Shown here piece after piece: positions 26,125-35,855 of a stretch of 64,000 bases of DNA. Under the pieces are notes generated by a model, which made no database searches, was not told the DNA's origin, and saw only the letters and a list, made by a program, of their open reading frames with translations. The position numbers and the translations under genes are program-made. Origin of the DNA: Chthoniobacterales bacterium (GTDB lineage: Bacteria > Verrucomicrobiota > Verrucomicrobiia > Chthoniobacterales > UBA6821); assembly GCA_019747895.1 (NCBI GenBank), contig JAIEQF010000008.1:20494-84493 (forward strand), read 5' to 3'. Numbering within the stretch: position 1 is the first letter of the stretch; every line of letters begins with the position of its first letter.

Positions 26125-27159
26125 CTAGTTTCCTTTCTTCTCAAGATGCCCACCGAAACCAAAACGCATCGCAGAAAGAATTTTATTTTGGAACTCAGCC
26201 TCTCCGCGAGAACTGAAGCGGTTGTAGAGTGAGGCAGAGAGAACGGGAGCAGGAATTCCTTCGTCAATCGCAGCTTTAATCGTCCAACGGCCTTCGCCAG
26301 AGTCAGAGACACGTCCTTCAAATTTTTCTAGATGAGGATCTGCTGCAAAGGCATTAGCAGTGAGGTCGAGAAGCCAGGAAGAAATAACGCTTCCACGACG
26401 CCAGACTTCAGCAATTTCTGGAAGGTCCATATCATATTGATAATGATCAGGATCACGAAGAGGTGTTGTCTCTGCATCAATGTCATGTTTCTGTTTTCCG
26501 ATATCAGCATTTTTGATAATGCTCAATCCCTCGGCATAGGCAGCCATGATGCCGTATTCGATTCCGTTATGAACCATCTTTACAAAATGTCCGGCTCCAT
26601 TAGGACCGCAGTGAAGGTAACCTTCTTCAGCTGTTCCTTTGTTAGCAGGGCGGCCTTCGGTGCGTGAAATAGTACCGATGCCAGGAGCCAAGCTCGCAAA
26701 AATAGGATCGAGATGTTGAACGATATTTTTCTCACCGCCAATCATCATGCAGTAACCACGCTCTAAGCCCCAGACACCACCGCTAGTTCCAACATCAACG
26801 TAATGAATGCCTTTCGCGGCTATTTCCTTGGCACGGCGAATATCATCCACGTAATAAGAATTGCCGCCATCAATAATGATATCATCTTTGCTCAAGTGAG
26901 GGAGTACCGCTTGGATTGTCTCATCAACAACAGCAGCTGGAACCATCAACCAGATAGCACGTGGAGCAGCTAATTTAGAAACCATATCGCTCAGCGAGGT
27001 CGCACCCGTTGCTCCGTCTTTTACAAGAGGGTCAATCATCTTTTCAAAAGAATCAAAAACGACGCATTGATGGCCATCACGCATCAAGCGACGAACCATA
27101 CCTGCGCCCATGCGTCCGAGACCGACCATTCCAAGTTGCATTGATTTTTTTGTACTCAT
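26125..27159 (-). CDS. gnd: 6-phosphogluconate dehydrogenase, decarboxylating (short form)
   Basis: 344 residues, matching the short, usually NAD-preferring GndA/YqeC class and not the ~470-residue NADP enzyme. It has [17 protein letters not shown] at the N-terminus, [22 protein letters not shown], and the catalytic [19 protein letters not shown] with the conserved lysine. It converts 6-phosphogluconate to ribulose-5-phosphate. The 5' side is a duplicated heptamer tract (27166-27205) running almost to the ATG. Confidence 0.95.
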   Translation of the reverse strand: MSTKKSMQLGMVGLGRMGAGMVRRLMRDGHQCVVFDSFEKMIDPLVKDGATGATSLSDMVSKLAAPRAIWLMVPAAVVDETIQAVLPHLSKDDIIIDGGNSYYVDDIRRAKEIAAKGIHYVDVGTSGGVWGLERGYCMMIGGEKNIVQHLDPIFASLAPGIGTISRTEGRPANKGTAEEGYLHCGPNGAGHFVKMVHNGIEYGIMAAYAEGLSIIKNADIGKQKHDIDAETTPLRDPDHYQYDMDLPEIAEVWRRGSVISSWLLDLTANAFAADPHLEKFEGRVSDSGEGRWTIKAAIDEGIPAPVLSASLYNRFSSRGEAEFQNKILSAMRFGFGGHLEKKGN

Positions 27160-27165
27160 AAGAAG

Positions 27166-27205
27166 TTAAGGTTGAGATTTGAATTTAAGGTTGAGATTTG
27201 AATTA
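27166..27205. repeat. Heptamer tract upstream of gnd
   Basis: Two near-identical copies of GGTTGAGATTTGAATT in tandem, read on the gnd sense strand as AATTCAAATCTCAACC, fill the space between rpe and gnd and end a few bases before the gnd ATG. They also cover the last codons of rpe. Confidence 0.6.
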
Positions 27206-27862
27206 ATGTGATGAAAGAAGTAGCGCTTGTACGGCTGCAGGAATACCAAGCGGCGATTTAAAAACAGAAGTGCCTGCAACAAAAACTGTCGCGCCCGCTT
27301 GAGCGGCCTGTGTAGCTGTTTCTGGAATGATACCGCCATCGACTTCAATTTCGCAATTGAGCTTTTTATCAGTGATCATTTGGCTGACTTTTTTAATTTT
27401 ATCTAACGTAAAAGAAAGAAAATGTTGATTTCCATATCCAGGATTAACGGTCATGACTAAGACCAAATCGATTTCAGGAAGGATAGCATCCAAGACACAG
27501 GCTGGGGTAGCTGGATTAATAGCAACACCAATCTTTGTTTTGAGCTGCTTTGCTTTTTGAATCGTGCGATGCAAATTATTGTTCCCCTCGTAATGGACAA
27601 TGAAGGTGTCTGCGCCTGCTGCGGCAAACTCGTCCATGATGGCATCGGGATTAGTGATCATCAGATGCACTTCCAATGGGAGCTTTGTAACTGGGCGGAG
27701 CGACCGAATGACCGGTTCTCCCATCGAAATGTTAGGAACAAAATGTCCATCCATTACATCGATGTGAATACGATCAGCACCTGCTTCTGCAACAGCGCGC
27801 ACTTCATCACCTAGCCGAGCAAAGTCAGCAGCAAGAATGGATGGGGCAATTTTTATATTCAT
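27203..27862 (-). CDS. rpe: Ribulose-phosphate 3-epimerase
   Basis: 219 residues, full length. The APSILAADFARLGDEV start, HIDVMDGHFVPN metal-binding motif, HLMITNPD and MTVNPGYGNQHF are diagnostic. It interconverts ribulose-5- and xylulose-5-phosphate. It starts four bases after the pgi stop codon, so the two are surely cotranscribed, and it is followed by gnd. Confidence 0.96.
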   Translation of the reverse strand: MNIKIAPSILAADFARLGDEVRAVAEAGADRIHIDVMDGHFVPNISMGEPVIRSLRPVTKLPLEVHLMITNPDAIMDEFAAAGADTFIVHYEGNNNLHRTIQKAKQLKTKIGVAINPATPACVLDAILPEIDLVLVMTVNPGYGNQHFLSFTLDKIKKVSQMITDKKLNCEIEVDGGIIPETATQAAQAGATVFVAGTSVFKSPLGIPAAVQALLLSSH

Positions 27863-27866
27863 GAAG

Positions 27867-29507
27867 CTAACTCTTATTTTTCCGATAAAGCGAAATTAAA
27901 TGATTCGTCGAGCTATCATGCTTAAGCTCTGGCTGTGTTGGGTTCTCCAATTCAGGAATAATGGCTTGTGCCAAGACTTTTCCTAGCTCGACGCCCCATT
28001 GGTCAAACGAATCAATGTGCCAAATCGTTCCTTGCGTGAAGACAGAATGCTCGTAGAGAGCCACGAGTTTTCCAAGCATCTTTGGACTTAATACATCGGC
28101 CAAGATGACATTAGAAGGACGATTTCCTTCAAAGACGCGGTGGGGGATGAGTTTCTCCGCTGTTCCTTCTGCGCGAACTTGCTCTGGAGTTTTTCCAAAA
28201 GCAAGAGCCTCTGCTTGGGCAAAGACATTCGAGACGAGCAAATCATGATGACGTCCGAGTGGATTGAGGGTTTTATAAAACGTGATAAAATCACACGGGA
28301 TCAGCCGTGTTCCTTGATGGATCAGTTGATAGAAAGAGTGCTGGCCATTCGTGCCTGGCTCTCCCCAATAAATTGGTCCTGTTTGCGTATCAACTTTTTT
28401 GCCATCGAGCGTGACATGCTTTCCATTACTTTCCATGGTCAATTGCTGCAAGTAGGCTGGGAAGCGCTTCAGATATTGATCGTAAGGGAGGACCGCTACT
28501 GTTTGAGCATCAAAAAAATCATTGTACCAAACAGCCAAAAGTCCCATGAGAACGGGAAGGTTTTTTTCAAAAGGAGCTGTTCTAAAATGCTCATCCATCT
28601 CATGGAAGCCTGCAAGCATTTCTTGGAACTGATCAGGGCCAATCGCAATCATCGTTGAAAGTCCAATCGCAGAATCCATGGAGTAACGACCACCAACCCA
28701 ATCCCAAAATCCAAACATATTCTGTGTATCGATTCCAAATGCGGAGACTTTTTCGGCATTTGTAGAAACGGCTACAAAATGTTTAGCAATTGCTTTTTCA
28801 TCGCCGCTTAAACCTGCGAGCAGCCAATCACGAGCGCTATGAGCATTGGTTAAGGTCTCGAGTGTGCCAAAAGTTTTAGAAGAAACAATGAAGAGCGTTT
28901 CTGCCGGATCAAGATCGCGAGTGGCTTCTACAAAATCGGTGCTATCAACATTAGAAACAAAACGAAACGTCATCGAGCGTTCGCTGTAGTGTCGAAGTGC
29001 TTCATAGGCCATCACTGGCCCAAGATCAGAACCTCCGATGCCGATGTTGACAACATTTTTAATGCGTTTGCCAGTGTGTCCTTTCCATTCACCACTGCGA
29101 ACCTTCTTACTAAAAGCGTCCATTCTTTCTAAGACAGCATGAACTTCAGGCACCACATCCTTGCCATCAACCATGATTTTTTGGCACTTAGGAGCGCGAA
29201 GAGCGACATGAAGAACGGCGCGATTTTCAGAAATATTAATCTTGCCGCCGTGAAACATCGCATCAATACGATCGCGAAGGCAGGACTCTTGAGCCAATTG
29301 GCAAAGCAAAGACAGGGTCTCTTCGGTGATGCGATTTTTGGAGTAGTCGAGAAAAATTCCAGCGGCCTCAGCTGTTAATTTTTCACCTCGCTGCGGATCC
29401 TCGGCAAAAAGTTGCTTGAGCGATTTTTGATCGAAGAGAGCGCGATGTGTTTGAAGTGCGTTCCAAGCTGGACGCTTTGTGGTGTCAAGAGAAGCGGTTG
29501 AGAACAT
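27867..29507 (-). CDS. pgi: Glucose-6-phosphate isomerase
   Basis: 546 residues, the long E. coli-like form. Motifs: [18 protein letters not shown], the [13 protein letters not shown] phosphate loop, [13 protein letters not shown], and the C-terminal QWGVELGK. It links glycolysis and gluconeogenesis to the oxidative pentose phosphate genes around it. The start is preceded by a heptamer tract (about 29511-29530) and not by a purine-rich ribosome binding site. Confidence 0.96.
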   Translation of the reverse strand: MFSTASLDTTKRPAWNALQTHRALFDQKSLKQLFAEDPQRGEKLTAEAAGIFLDYSKNRITEETLSLLCQLAQESCLRDRIDAMFHGGKINISENRAVLHVALRAPKCQKIMVDGKDVVPEVHAVLERMDAFSKKVRSGEWKGHTGKRIKNVVNIGIGGSDLGPVMAYEALRHYSERSMTFRFVSNVDSTDFVEATRDLDPAETLFIVSSKTFGTLETLTNAHSARDWLLAGLSGDEKAIAKHFVAVSTNAEKVSAFGIDTQNMFGFWDWVGGRYSMDSAIGLSTMIAIGPDQFQEMLAGFHEMDEHFRTAPFEKNLPVLMGLLAVWYNDFFDAQTVAVLPYDQYLKRFPAYLQQLTMESNGKHVTLDGKKVDTQTGPIYWGEPGTNGQHSFYQLIHQGTRLIPCDFITFYKTLNPLGRHHDLLVSNVFAQAEALAFGKTPEQVRAEGTAEKLIPHRVFEGNRPSNVILADVLSPKMLGKLVALYEHSVFTQGTIWHIDSFDQWGVELGKVLAQAIIPELENPTQPELKHDSSTNHLISLYRKNKS

Positions 29508-29552
29508 AAAAAAGTTTAGGAGTTTAGGATTAAAAAAGTCGTTTCACCCTCA

Positions 29553-29718
29553 GGCGTCATTCCTGCGGACGCAGGAATCCAGGAGGATGTCGATATAGAG
29601 TTGATGGTCCTATAAAATAAAGCTTCTGTTTTAGAAAATTTTTTTGAAGTTTTTTGATGGTTAGTTTTCGATTTTTGTGCAGATGGTCGCCTGGATTCCA
29701 GCGTCCGCTGGAATGACG
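29553..29718. repeat. Inverted pair of GTCATTCC repeats bounding a ~100-bp insert
   Basis: Left unit 29553-29582 (GCGTCATTCCTGCGGACGCA core) and right unit about 29690-29718 (inverted, core CCAGCGTCCGCTGGAATGAC) are each internally palindromic and also inverted to each other. They bracket about 107 AT-rich bases without a gene. The units resemble the dRS3/REP-like sequences known from several Gram-negative genomes. Confidence 0.7.
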
Positions 29719-29734
29719 TGGTGACATTAATCAC

Positions 29735-30502
29735 TCAAACTTTCTTCGCACCCGGCGAAGCTGCTGACTGCTTCCAAAGCCTGAATCCACCGATGAAGGC
29801 ATTAGAATTTTCGGCAACACGGCACCCTTCGGGTACATTTTTAAGTTCACGAGCATTGCCACCACCGAGGACAACCTCTTCAGGTTCCAATGCTGCTCTC
29901 AAAATTTCTATAACTTTGCAAACTTCTTTCGCCCATTTTTTCTTTCCCTTTTTCTCGAGGGCCTTGTTGCCAGTATACTTTTCGAAATTTCCTTTTTTGT
30001 AGGGAAGTTCAGCAAGCTCTAAAGGAACGATAACTCCCTCTTCGATCAAAGTTGATCCAAGGCCAGTTCCAAAACCAAGAAACAAGATTCTCCCTCCTTC
30101 ATAATCTCCTAGAGCCTGCATAGCAGCATCATTAATAATTTTAATAGGCCGGCCAAAGGCCTTCTCATAGTTGAAGCCAACCCATCCATTTCCAAGATTG
30201 GCCGGTTCTTTAATGGGCTTGCCGTTCTTCACTGGCGTCGGGCATCCCATGGAAATGACATCATAGTTCCAATCGGCAGTTAGTCTTTTAATCTCCTGGG
30301 CCATGAAACTAGGAGTCATTCTCGGACCAGAAGGAAATTTTCTAATTTCACTATGACCTGAGCAGCTCATCTTGACATGTGTTCCGCCAACATCGATGAC
30401 GAGAATTTTCAATCCCACATGCTTCACGGGACGGATCGCCATTGGCTTTGCAGTTGCTTTGCGAAGAACCGGCGATTTTTTGGTTTTTGGTTTTTTAATC
30501 AT
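29735..30502 (-). CDS. ppgK: ROK-family (polyphosphate) glucokinase
   Basis: 255 residues. It has the phosphate-binding motif VIDVGGTHVKMS, the MGCPTPVKNG segment, the sugar-site INDAAMQALGDYEGG and LFLGFGTGLGS. The C-terminal segment (KKKWAKEVCKVIEILRAALEPEEVVLGGGNA) matches the polyphosphate-glucokinase-like branch of the ROK family, and the CXCGXXGC zinc motif of ROK repressors is absent. It would phosphorylate glucose to glucose-6-phosphate for Zwf and Pgi. Whether it uses polyphosphate, ATP or both is not visible in the sequence. The first ~25 residues are Lys-rich and family-atypical. Confidence 0.82.
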   Translation of the reverse strand: MIKKPKTKKSPVLRKATAKPMAIRPVKHVGLKILVIDVGGTHVKMSCSGHSEIRKFPSGPRMTPSFMAQEIKRLTADWNYDVISMGCPTPVKNGKPIKEPANLGNGWVGFNYEKAFGRPIKIINDAAMQALGDYEGGRILFLGFGTGLGSTLIEEGVIVPLELAELPYKKGNFEKYTGNKALEKKGKKKWAKEVCKVIEILRAALEPEEVVLGGGNARELKNVPEGCRVAENSNAFIGGFRLWKQSAASPGAKKV

Positions 30503-30521
30503 TTTTTAGCAAGTAAGTTTT

Positions 30522-31592
30522 CTAAACTGCAGTCTTCGCTTCAATGACCTTCATCAGCTCATTCCAAGAAGCCACAAAAGAATCAGCGCCTTCTTTTTGA
30601 AGAGTGGCAGCCAACTCTTTCAGATTAATTCCTGCTTTTGTGAATGCCGCTAGAGTACCATCGCAAACGCTTCCGTCGGCGTTCATGCTGCCAGTGACTT
30701 GACCATGATCACCAAAGGCGAGGAGCGTTTTTTCTGGCATTGTATTGATGGTGAAAGGAGCTGCTAATCCTGAGACATAGAGCGTATCAGGAGCTTTTGG
30801 ATCTTTGGTTCCGGTACTAGCAAGGAGAAGACGCTGCACAGTCGCTCCCGAGTTAAGAACTTTTAAGTAGCGAGGAGAGCTGATCAAAGCACAGTAGGCT
30901 TTGTAGCATTCTTCTCCAACAGCAACACCCAATTTGTTTACCAAGTTTTCTGGAACTTTAGAAGCCACTGCTACATCCCAGCGGCTGATGAAAACAGAGG
31001 CTACCGATGACACATAAGGTGACAATCCAGCTTCAATACGTCGCTCAATACCGCGAAGATAAGCTTCTGCAGCTGCTAAATATTGTTCGCACGAAAAAAG
31101 CAGTGTCACGTTGACTGGCACGCCAGCAAAAATCGATTCTTCAATAGCAGGCAATCCTTCTTTGGTACCTGGAATCTTAATAAAAAGATTAGGGCGATTT
31201 GCGGCTTGATGTAATTCTTTTGCGACCTTTGTCGTTGTAGCTGTGTCGTAGGCGAGGAGGGGAGAGACTTCAAGCGAAACCCATCCATCGATTCCATGAG
31301 TTCGTTCGTGGATTGGTTTAAAGAAATCAGCTGCCATCGTGAGATCTTCAAGTGCTAATGAAAAAAAGAGCTCTTCGCCTGTCAGGCCTTTTTTCATCGC
31401 ATCTCGAATTCCAGCGTCATACGAAGGGCTATTTTTGATAGCGTGATTAAAAATTGTTGGATTAGAAGTCAACCCCGTCACGGAAAGCTCCTCGATATAT
31501 TTTTTGAGCGTACCGTTATTAAGAATATCGCGAGTGATATTATCAAGCCAAAGACTTTGCCCTAAATCGTGGAGTTGTTTTGTTGGTTTCAT
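30522..31592 (-). CDS. tal: Transaldolase
   Basis: 356 residues, the longer class seen outside enterobacteria. It has SLWLDNITRDIL at the N-terminus, VTGLTSNPTIF, and the Schiff-base lysine in NLFIKIPGTKEGLPAIEE. It exchanges dihydroxyacetone units between sedoheptulose-7-phosphate and glyceraldehyde-3-phosphate. It appears to be the first gene of the sugar cluster, 19 bases upstream of the glucokinase gene. No transketolase is found nearby. Confidence 0.94.
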   Translation of the reverse strand: MKPTKQLHDLGQSLWLDNITRDILNNGTLKKYIEELSVTGLTSNPTIFNHAIKNSPSYDAGIRDAMKKGLTGEELFFSLALEDLTMAADFFKPIHERTHGIDGWVSLEVSPLLAYDTATTTKVAKELHQAANRPNLFIKIPGTKEGLPAIEESIFAGVPVNVTLLFSCEQYLAAAEAYLRGIERRIEAGLSPYVSSVASVFISRWDVAVASKVPENLVNKLGVAVGEECYKAYCALISSPRYLKVLNSGATVQRLLLASTGTKDPKAPDTLYVSGLAAPFTINTMPEKTLLAFGDHGQVTGSMNADGSVCDGTLAAFTKAGINLKELAATLQKEGADSFVASWNELMKVIEAKTAV

Positions 31593-31722
31593 AAAAATTA
31601 AATAGGAATAAAAATGAGGCTTAACTAAAGGGCAAGCTGTCGATCTTTGTCAAGATTGGATCGATTATTTTTGAAAAAAGAATTTGCATTCCCTCATCTC
31701 CTCGTTCATAAAAAATAATCTT

Positions 31723-31944
31723 ATGGATAAAAAAACTTCAATCAAACCAACTCCTGTTAAGGCAACCTCGTCAAGCAGCAAAGCCTCTTCCAAGGCTGCA
31801 CCAAAAAAAGTAGCTCCTTCCCAGGAAGAAATAGCCCTCCGCGCTTATTTTATTAGCGAGCGTCGCCAGCAGCTCGGATGGGAGGGCGACCCGGTCTCTG
31901 ATTGGACTGATGCAGAGCAGCAGTTAATAGCGGAAAGCAAATAA
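31723..31944 (+). CDS. Small DUF2934-domain protein
   Basis: 73 residues from the ATG at 31723; an upstream in-frame ATG at 31684 gives a less likely leader. The N-terminal half is Lys/Ser/Ala/Pro-rich and probably disordered. The C-terminal half (IALRAYFISERRQQLGWEGDP, then WTDAEQQL) fits the DUF2934 pattern, in which a Tyr-containing helix is followed by a DWxxAExxL helix. The function of this family is unknown. It converges on the ArsR-methyltransferase gene with a strong inverted repeat between. Confidence 0.75.
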   Translation: MDKKTSIKPTPVKATSSSSKASSKAAPKKVAPSQEEIALRAYFISERRQQLGWEGDPVSDWTDAEQQLIAESK

Positions 31945-31946
31945 TT

Positions 31947-32018
31947 AATTAACCACAAAGAACGCAAAGAAATTAATAATTGGTCTCTTTGCGTTCTTTG
32001 TGGTTAATTTTTTTCTTT
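31947..32018. terminator. Bidirectional terminator made of a CACAAAG inverted repeat
   Basis: A perfect 24-bp stem (31947-31970 with 31986-32009) with a 15-base loop and a T-run immediately after on the plus strand. It sits between two convergent genes and includes the stop codon of the minus-strand gene. It has the form of a Rho-independent terminator and is also a member of the nonamer repeat family. Confidence 0.8.
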
Positions 32019-32933
32019 CACGCCGGTTGCCAAGATCGTCTGAAAGTGAGGTGCCTGTGACTCACGAGAGACGATCTGAATTTCTAAATTTTTAAAACCG
32101 GCTTTGGTTAAAAGTGTGTGCAGCTCGACACTCGAGAAGCCAAGCCAGACATGGGCGTAGAGCTCCTTGGCCTGTTCGTAGGTGTGACTCAGAAGATCCA
32201 AGATAATAATTTTCCCTCCTGGTTTGAGGATTTTAAAAGCAGCATCAACTGCGCGCTGTGGGCTAACGGCATGGTGCAGCGCCTGACTAAAGAGCGCGAT
32301 ATCGACTGAGTTTTTAATGATCGGAGGATCCTCAATTTCACCAAGTCGATATTCTAAATTTTTGAAGCCATTTTTTTTTGCAATCTTTTTTCCAAAGTTA
32401 ACCATTTTAGGAAGGTTGTCGATGGCAATGACTTTTTCGGCAGAACGGGCTAGAAGCTGCGACAAAGTTCCTTCACCAGCACCAAGATCCGCAATAACTA
32501 AGGGAGGTAAAAGTTTTAAGAGACCGTGAGCCAAGGCTTCCCAAGAGCGTCCAGGAACATAGGCATGACCAAACTTGCCTGCTAACTTTCCAAAGTACTC
32601 TGCAGCACGATCACGCCGTTTAGTTAAGACTAGTTTTAAAGCTTGTTCATCTCGGGAAACCTCTGGCAATTCTTTTGAAGCTTGATCAAGGATTTTTTCC
32701 AATGGCTTAAGCCAAGATGAAATAACCGCATAGTAACTATTTTTTCCCACACGACGATCAGTTACTAGATTTTGGCGACGGAGTTGTGCAAGGCTTGATG
32801 AAATACGAGATTGCCCCATGCTTAGTATTTCTTGAAGTTCTGCAACTGTTAGCTCTTCCTGCCTTAGCAGAAGAACAAGACGAAGGCGAGTTGGTTCTGA
32901 TAACACACTCATCAATGAAAGAATAGATGACAT
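32004..32933 (-). CDS. ArsR-type regulator fused to SAM-dependent methyltransferase
   Basis: About 309 residues. Residues 1-90 are an ArsR winged helix (LSEPTRLRLVLLLRQEELTVAELQEIL, MGQSRISSSLAQLRRQNLV, then the wing). Residues 140-300 are a class I methyltransferase (VIADLGAGEGTLSQLLA, then ALFSQALHHAV and LKPGGKIIILDLL). It is divergent from metK-ahcY. In proteobacteria, ArsR regulators of this arrangement (SahR type) sense S-adenosylhomocysteine and control the methionine cycle. The same role is inferred here; the methyltransferase substrate is unknown. Confidence 0.88.
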   Translation of the reverse strand: MSSILSLMSVLSEPTRLRLVLLLRQEELTVAELQEILSMGQSRISSSLAQLRRQNLVTDRRVGKNSYYAVISSWLKPLEKILDQASKELPEVSRDEQALKLVLTKRRDRAAEYFGKLAGKFGHAYVPGRSWEALAHGLLKLLPPLVIADLGAGEGTLSQLLARSAEKVIAIDNLPKMVNFGKKIAKKNGFKNLEYRLGEIEDPPIIKNSVDIALFSQALHHAVSPQRAVDAAFKILKPGGKIIILDLLSHTYEQAKELYAHVWLGFSSVELHTLLTKAGFKNLEIQIVSRESQAPHFQTILATGVKEKN

Positions 32934-32951
32934 ACACATTTATATATACAA

Positions 32952-32963
32952 ATATCTTGATAT
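32952..32963. promoter_or_regulatory. Candidate operator for the ArsR-type regulator
   Basis: ATATCTTGATAT is a palindrome in the 122-base divergent gap, close to the regulator start. Spacing and symmetry suit an ArsR dimer, and it could control both the regulator and metK-ahcY. It is a proposal from position and symmetry only. Confidence 0.4.
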
Positions 32964-33055
32964 GTTGTGCAAATTATTTTAATTTTTTTGAAAACAGATA
33001 ACTCTACACTCTACAATATTTCGATACTTTAACTACTGCTCAGCAGCTTCAACAT

Positions 33056-34291
33056 ATGCCTAAAAACTTTATTTTTTCCTCAGAGTCCGTTGCCGAAGGT
33101 CATCCTGACAAAGTTTGTGATACCATTTCTGACGCTATTTTAGATGCTTGCTTAGCCATTGATCCCAATAGCCGTGTGGCCTGCGAGGTCTATGCGAAAA
33201 GCAACGTCGTTGTTGTGGGCGGCGAAATCAGCATTCCTAAGCACAAAGGAAAAAGCATCGATAGCGTCCTTAACATTAATAAAATTGTTCGCGAGGTTAT
33301 TACTGAGATTGGCTACGTTCATGACGATGATGTTTTTCATGCTGAGAAAATTTTTATTAATAACATCATCACTTCACAAAGCGATGACATCGCTCAAGGA
33401 GTTGATGTGCGGAAGAGCAAAGGAAAAACAGTTCACGAGCAGGGAGCAGGGGATCAAGGTTTGATGTTTGGCTATGCCTGTGATGAGACTCCGGAGCTGA
33501 TGCCGGCGCCGATCATGTATGCGCATCGCCTAGGCCGTGAGTTGACGCGCTTGCGCAAAGCTGGCAAAGCAAAATGGCTTCGTCCCGATGCGAAGACTCA
33601 AGTTTCGGTGCAATATGAAGATGGAATTCCAACACATGTTGTCAATGTTGTCATTTCTACTCAACACACCGCTGAAGCAAAAAATCAAGAGATCGAAAAA
33701 TTTTTGATCAATCAAGTCATCAAAAAGGTCATTCCAGGGAAGATGCTCACTTCAAAAACAAAGTTCCTCATCAACCCAACAGGACGCTTTGTGATTGGTG
33801 GTCCTCAAGGAGACACTGGGCTTACAGGACGAAAAATTATTGTTGATACCTATGGTGGAATGGGACGTCATGGCGGCGGAGCCTTTTCTGGAAAGGATCC
33901 GAGCAAGGTTGACCGTTCTGCAGCCTACATGGGACGTTACGTTGCTAAGAACGTTGTTGCTGCCCAATTTGCTAAAAAATGCGAAGTTCAATTTGCTTAT
34001 GCTATCGGCTGCGCTGATCCTGTCAGCATTCACATCGATACTTTTGGAACAGCAACTATCCCTGAAGAAGTTATTAAAAAATCTATCGAAGCAACGTTCC
34101 GCTTTAAACCAGCTGACGTTATCGAAACCTTAAAACTCAAACGTCCGATTTATTCCAAGACAACCAACTATGGTCACTTCGGAAAAATCGACGACCTCAA
34201 TAGCATCACCTGGGAGCGCACCGACAAGGTAGATGCTTTGAAAAAAGAAGCATCCTCGATTATGAAAAAGATGAAATCGAAGATTGCGTAA
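33056..34291 (+). CDS. metK: S-adenosylmethionine synthetase
   Basis: 411 residues. The [21 protein letters not shown] start, the [16 protein letters not shown] loop, [24 protein letters not shown] and [20 protein letters not shown] are all MetK signatures. It makes SAM from methionine and ATP. It is followed by ahcY after 42 bases, so making SAM and clearing its product are in one unit. There is no Shine-Dalgarno site before the ATG. Confidence 0.97.
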   Translation: MPKNFIFSSESVAEGHPDKVCDTISDAILDACLAIDPNSRVACEVYAKSNVVVVGGEISIPKHKGKSIDSVLNINKIVREVITEIGYVHDDDVFHAEKIFINNIITSQSDDIAQGVDVRKSKGKTVHEQGAGDQGLMFGYACDETPELMPAPIMYAHRLGRELTRLRKAGKAKWLRPDAKTQVSVQYEDGIPTHVVNVVISTQHTAEAKNQEIEKFLINQVIKKVIPGKMLTSKTKFLINPTGRFVIGGPQGDTGLTGRKIIVDTYGGMGRHGGGAFSGKDPSKVDRSAAYMGRYVAKNVVAAQFAKKCEVQFAYAIGCADPVSIHIDTFGTATIPEEVIKKSIEATFRFKPADVIETLKLKRPIYSKTTNYGHFGKIDDLNSITWERTDKVDALKKEASSIMKKMKSKIA

Positions 34292-34333
34292 TTATTCCCA
34301 TCCATCATTTTTAAACTCATTATTTTTACCACT

Positions 34334-35752
34334 ATGTCCAATTCCACTAACGATTTTAAAGTAGCCGACCTCTCCCTCGCTGAATGGGGACGCAAAGAAA
34401 TTTCGATTGCTGAGCAAGAAATGCCAGGCCTCATGAGCATTCGCAAAAAATATGCGAAAGATAAACCTCTCCAAGGCGTCCGCATCACAGGCTCCTTGCA
34501 TATGACAATCCAGACTGCCGTCCTGATTGAAACACTCCAAGAGCTCGGCGCAAGTGTGCGTTGGGCAAGCTGCAATATTTTTTCAACTCAAGACCAAGCT
34601 GCTGCCGCAATCGCTGCAACGGGAACTCCTGTCTTTGCTTGGAAAGGGGAGAGTCTCGAAGAATATTGGTGGTGCACTTATCAGGCCATCTCCTTTCCAG
34701 GTGGCAAAGGCCCTGAGCTAGTCGTTGATGATGGTGGCGACGTGACACTCTTGCTGCACAAAGGTTATGAGCTCGAGAAAGGGGACAACACTTGGGTTAA
34801 CTCTCCTTCTAGCAATCATGAGGAGCAGGTGATCAAAGATCTTTTGAAAAAAGTTTATGCAGAAAATCCAACACGCTGGCATGAAATGGTCAAAGATTGG
34901 AAAGGGGTTTCTGAAGAGACAACGACCGGCGTGCATCGTCTCTACAAACTTCATGAGCAAGGAAAACTTTTGATTCCTGCGTTCAACGTCAATGATTCGG
35001 TGACGAAGAGCAAATTCGATAATCTTTACGGCTGCCGTCACTCGCTCGTCGATGGACTCAACCGCGCTATCGACGTTATGATTTCCGGAAAAGTTGCCGT
35101 CGTCTGTGGTTATGGTGATGTCGGCAAAGGATGCGCTCAATCATTGCGCGGACAAGGAGCTCGCGTCATCGTTACTGAGATTGATCCGATCAATGCGCTG
35201 CAAGCAGCCATGGAAGGGTACGAGGTCACCACGATCGAAGAAACTTTGGGTCGCGGCGACATCTATGTCACAACGACAGGCAATTTTAAAGTGATCACTC
35301 TTGAGCACATGAAGAAGATGAAAGATCAAGCGATCGTCTGTAACATTGGTCACTTTGATAACGAAATCGAAGTTGATAATCTCGTCGCTTTTCCTGGCAT
35401 CAAAAAAACAAACATTAAGCCACAGGTTGATAAATATACCTTCCCTGCTGGAAATGAAATTTTCCTTCTCGCAGAAGGACGTCTCGTTAATCTCGGCTGC
35501 GCTACAGGCCATCCAAGTTTTGTGATGAGCAATAGTTTTAGCAATCAGACATTGGCCCAACTCGACCTTTGGAAAAATCGTGAGCAATATAAACCAGGCG
35601 TCTATATCTTGCCCAAGAAGCTTGATGAAGAAGTCGCTCGCTTGCACTTGGAAAAAATCGGCGTCAAGTTGACCGTGCTGACCAAGGAGCAAGCTGACTA
35701 TCTTGATATTCCTGTGGATGGGCCTTACAAGCCAGAACACTACCGTTACTAA
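34334..35752 (+). CDS. ahcY: Adenosylhomocysteinase
   Basis: 472 residues, within the range of the longer bacterial form. It has [37 protein letters not shown], the NAD-binding [16 protein letters not shown] and the C-terminal KPEHYRY. It splits S-adenosylhomocysteine to homocysteine and adenosine, relieving inhibition of methyltransferases. It is the second gene of the metK unit. Confidence 0.97.
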   Translation: MSNSTNDFKVADLSLAEWGRKEISIAEQEMPGLMSIRKKYAKDKPLQGVRITGSLHMTIQTAVLIETLQELGASVRWASCNIFSTQDQAAAAIAATGTPVFAWKGESLEEYWWCTYQAISFPGGKGPELVVDDGGDVTLLLHKGYELEKGDNTWVNSPSSNHEEQVIKDLLKKVYAENPTRWHEMVKDWKGVSEETTTGVHRLYKLHEQGKLLIPAFNVNDSVTKSKFDNLYGCRHSLVDGLNRAIDVMISGKVAVVCGYGDVGKGCAQSLRGQGARVIVTEIDPINALQAAMEGYEVTTIEETLGRGDIYVTTTGNFKVITLEHMKKMKDQAIVCNIGHFDNEIEVDNLVAFPGIKKTNIKPQVDKYTFPAGNEIFLLAEGRLVNLGCATGHPSFVMSNSFSNQTLAQLDLWKNREQYKPGVYILPKKLDEEVARLHLEKIGVKLTVLTKEQADYLDIPVDGPYKPEHYRY

Positions 35753-35756
35753 AAAG

Positions 35757-35808
35757 TACGCCTAGCTTTTCTGGCTTGAAGGAGGGGCGTAGAGGTTGTA
35801 TTTTTTTT
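35757..35808 (+). terminator. Weak terminator after ahcY
   Basis: TACGCC (35757-35762) can pair with GGCGTA (35786-35791), followed after nine bases by eight T residues. The long loop and the spacing make it a modest candidate. Confidence 0.4.
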
Positions 35809-35855
35809 GTGAATTTTAACTTCATTAAAAAGATCAACCTTAACGCTTCAAAAGC

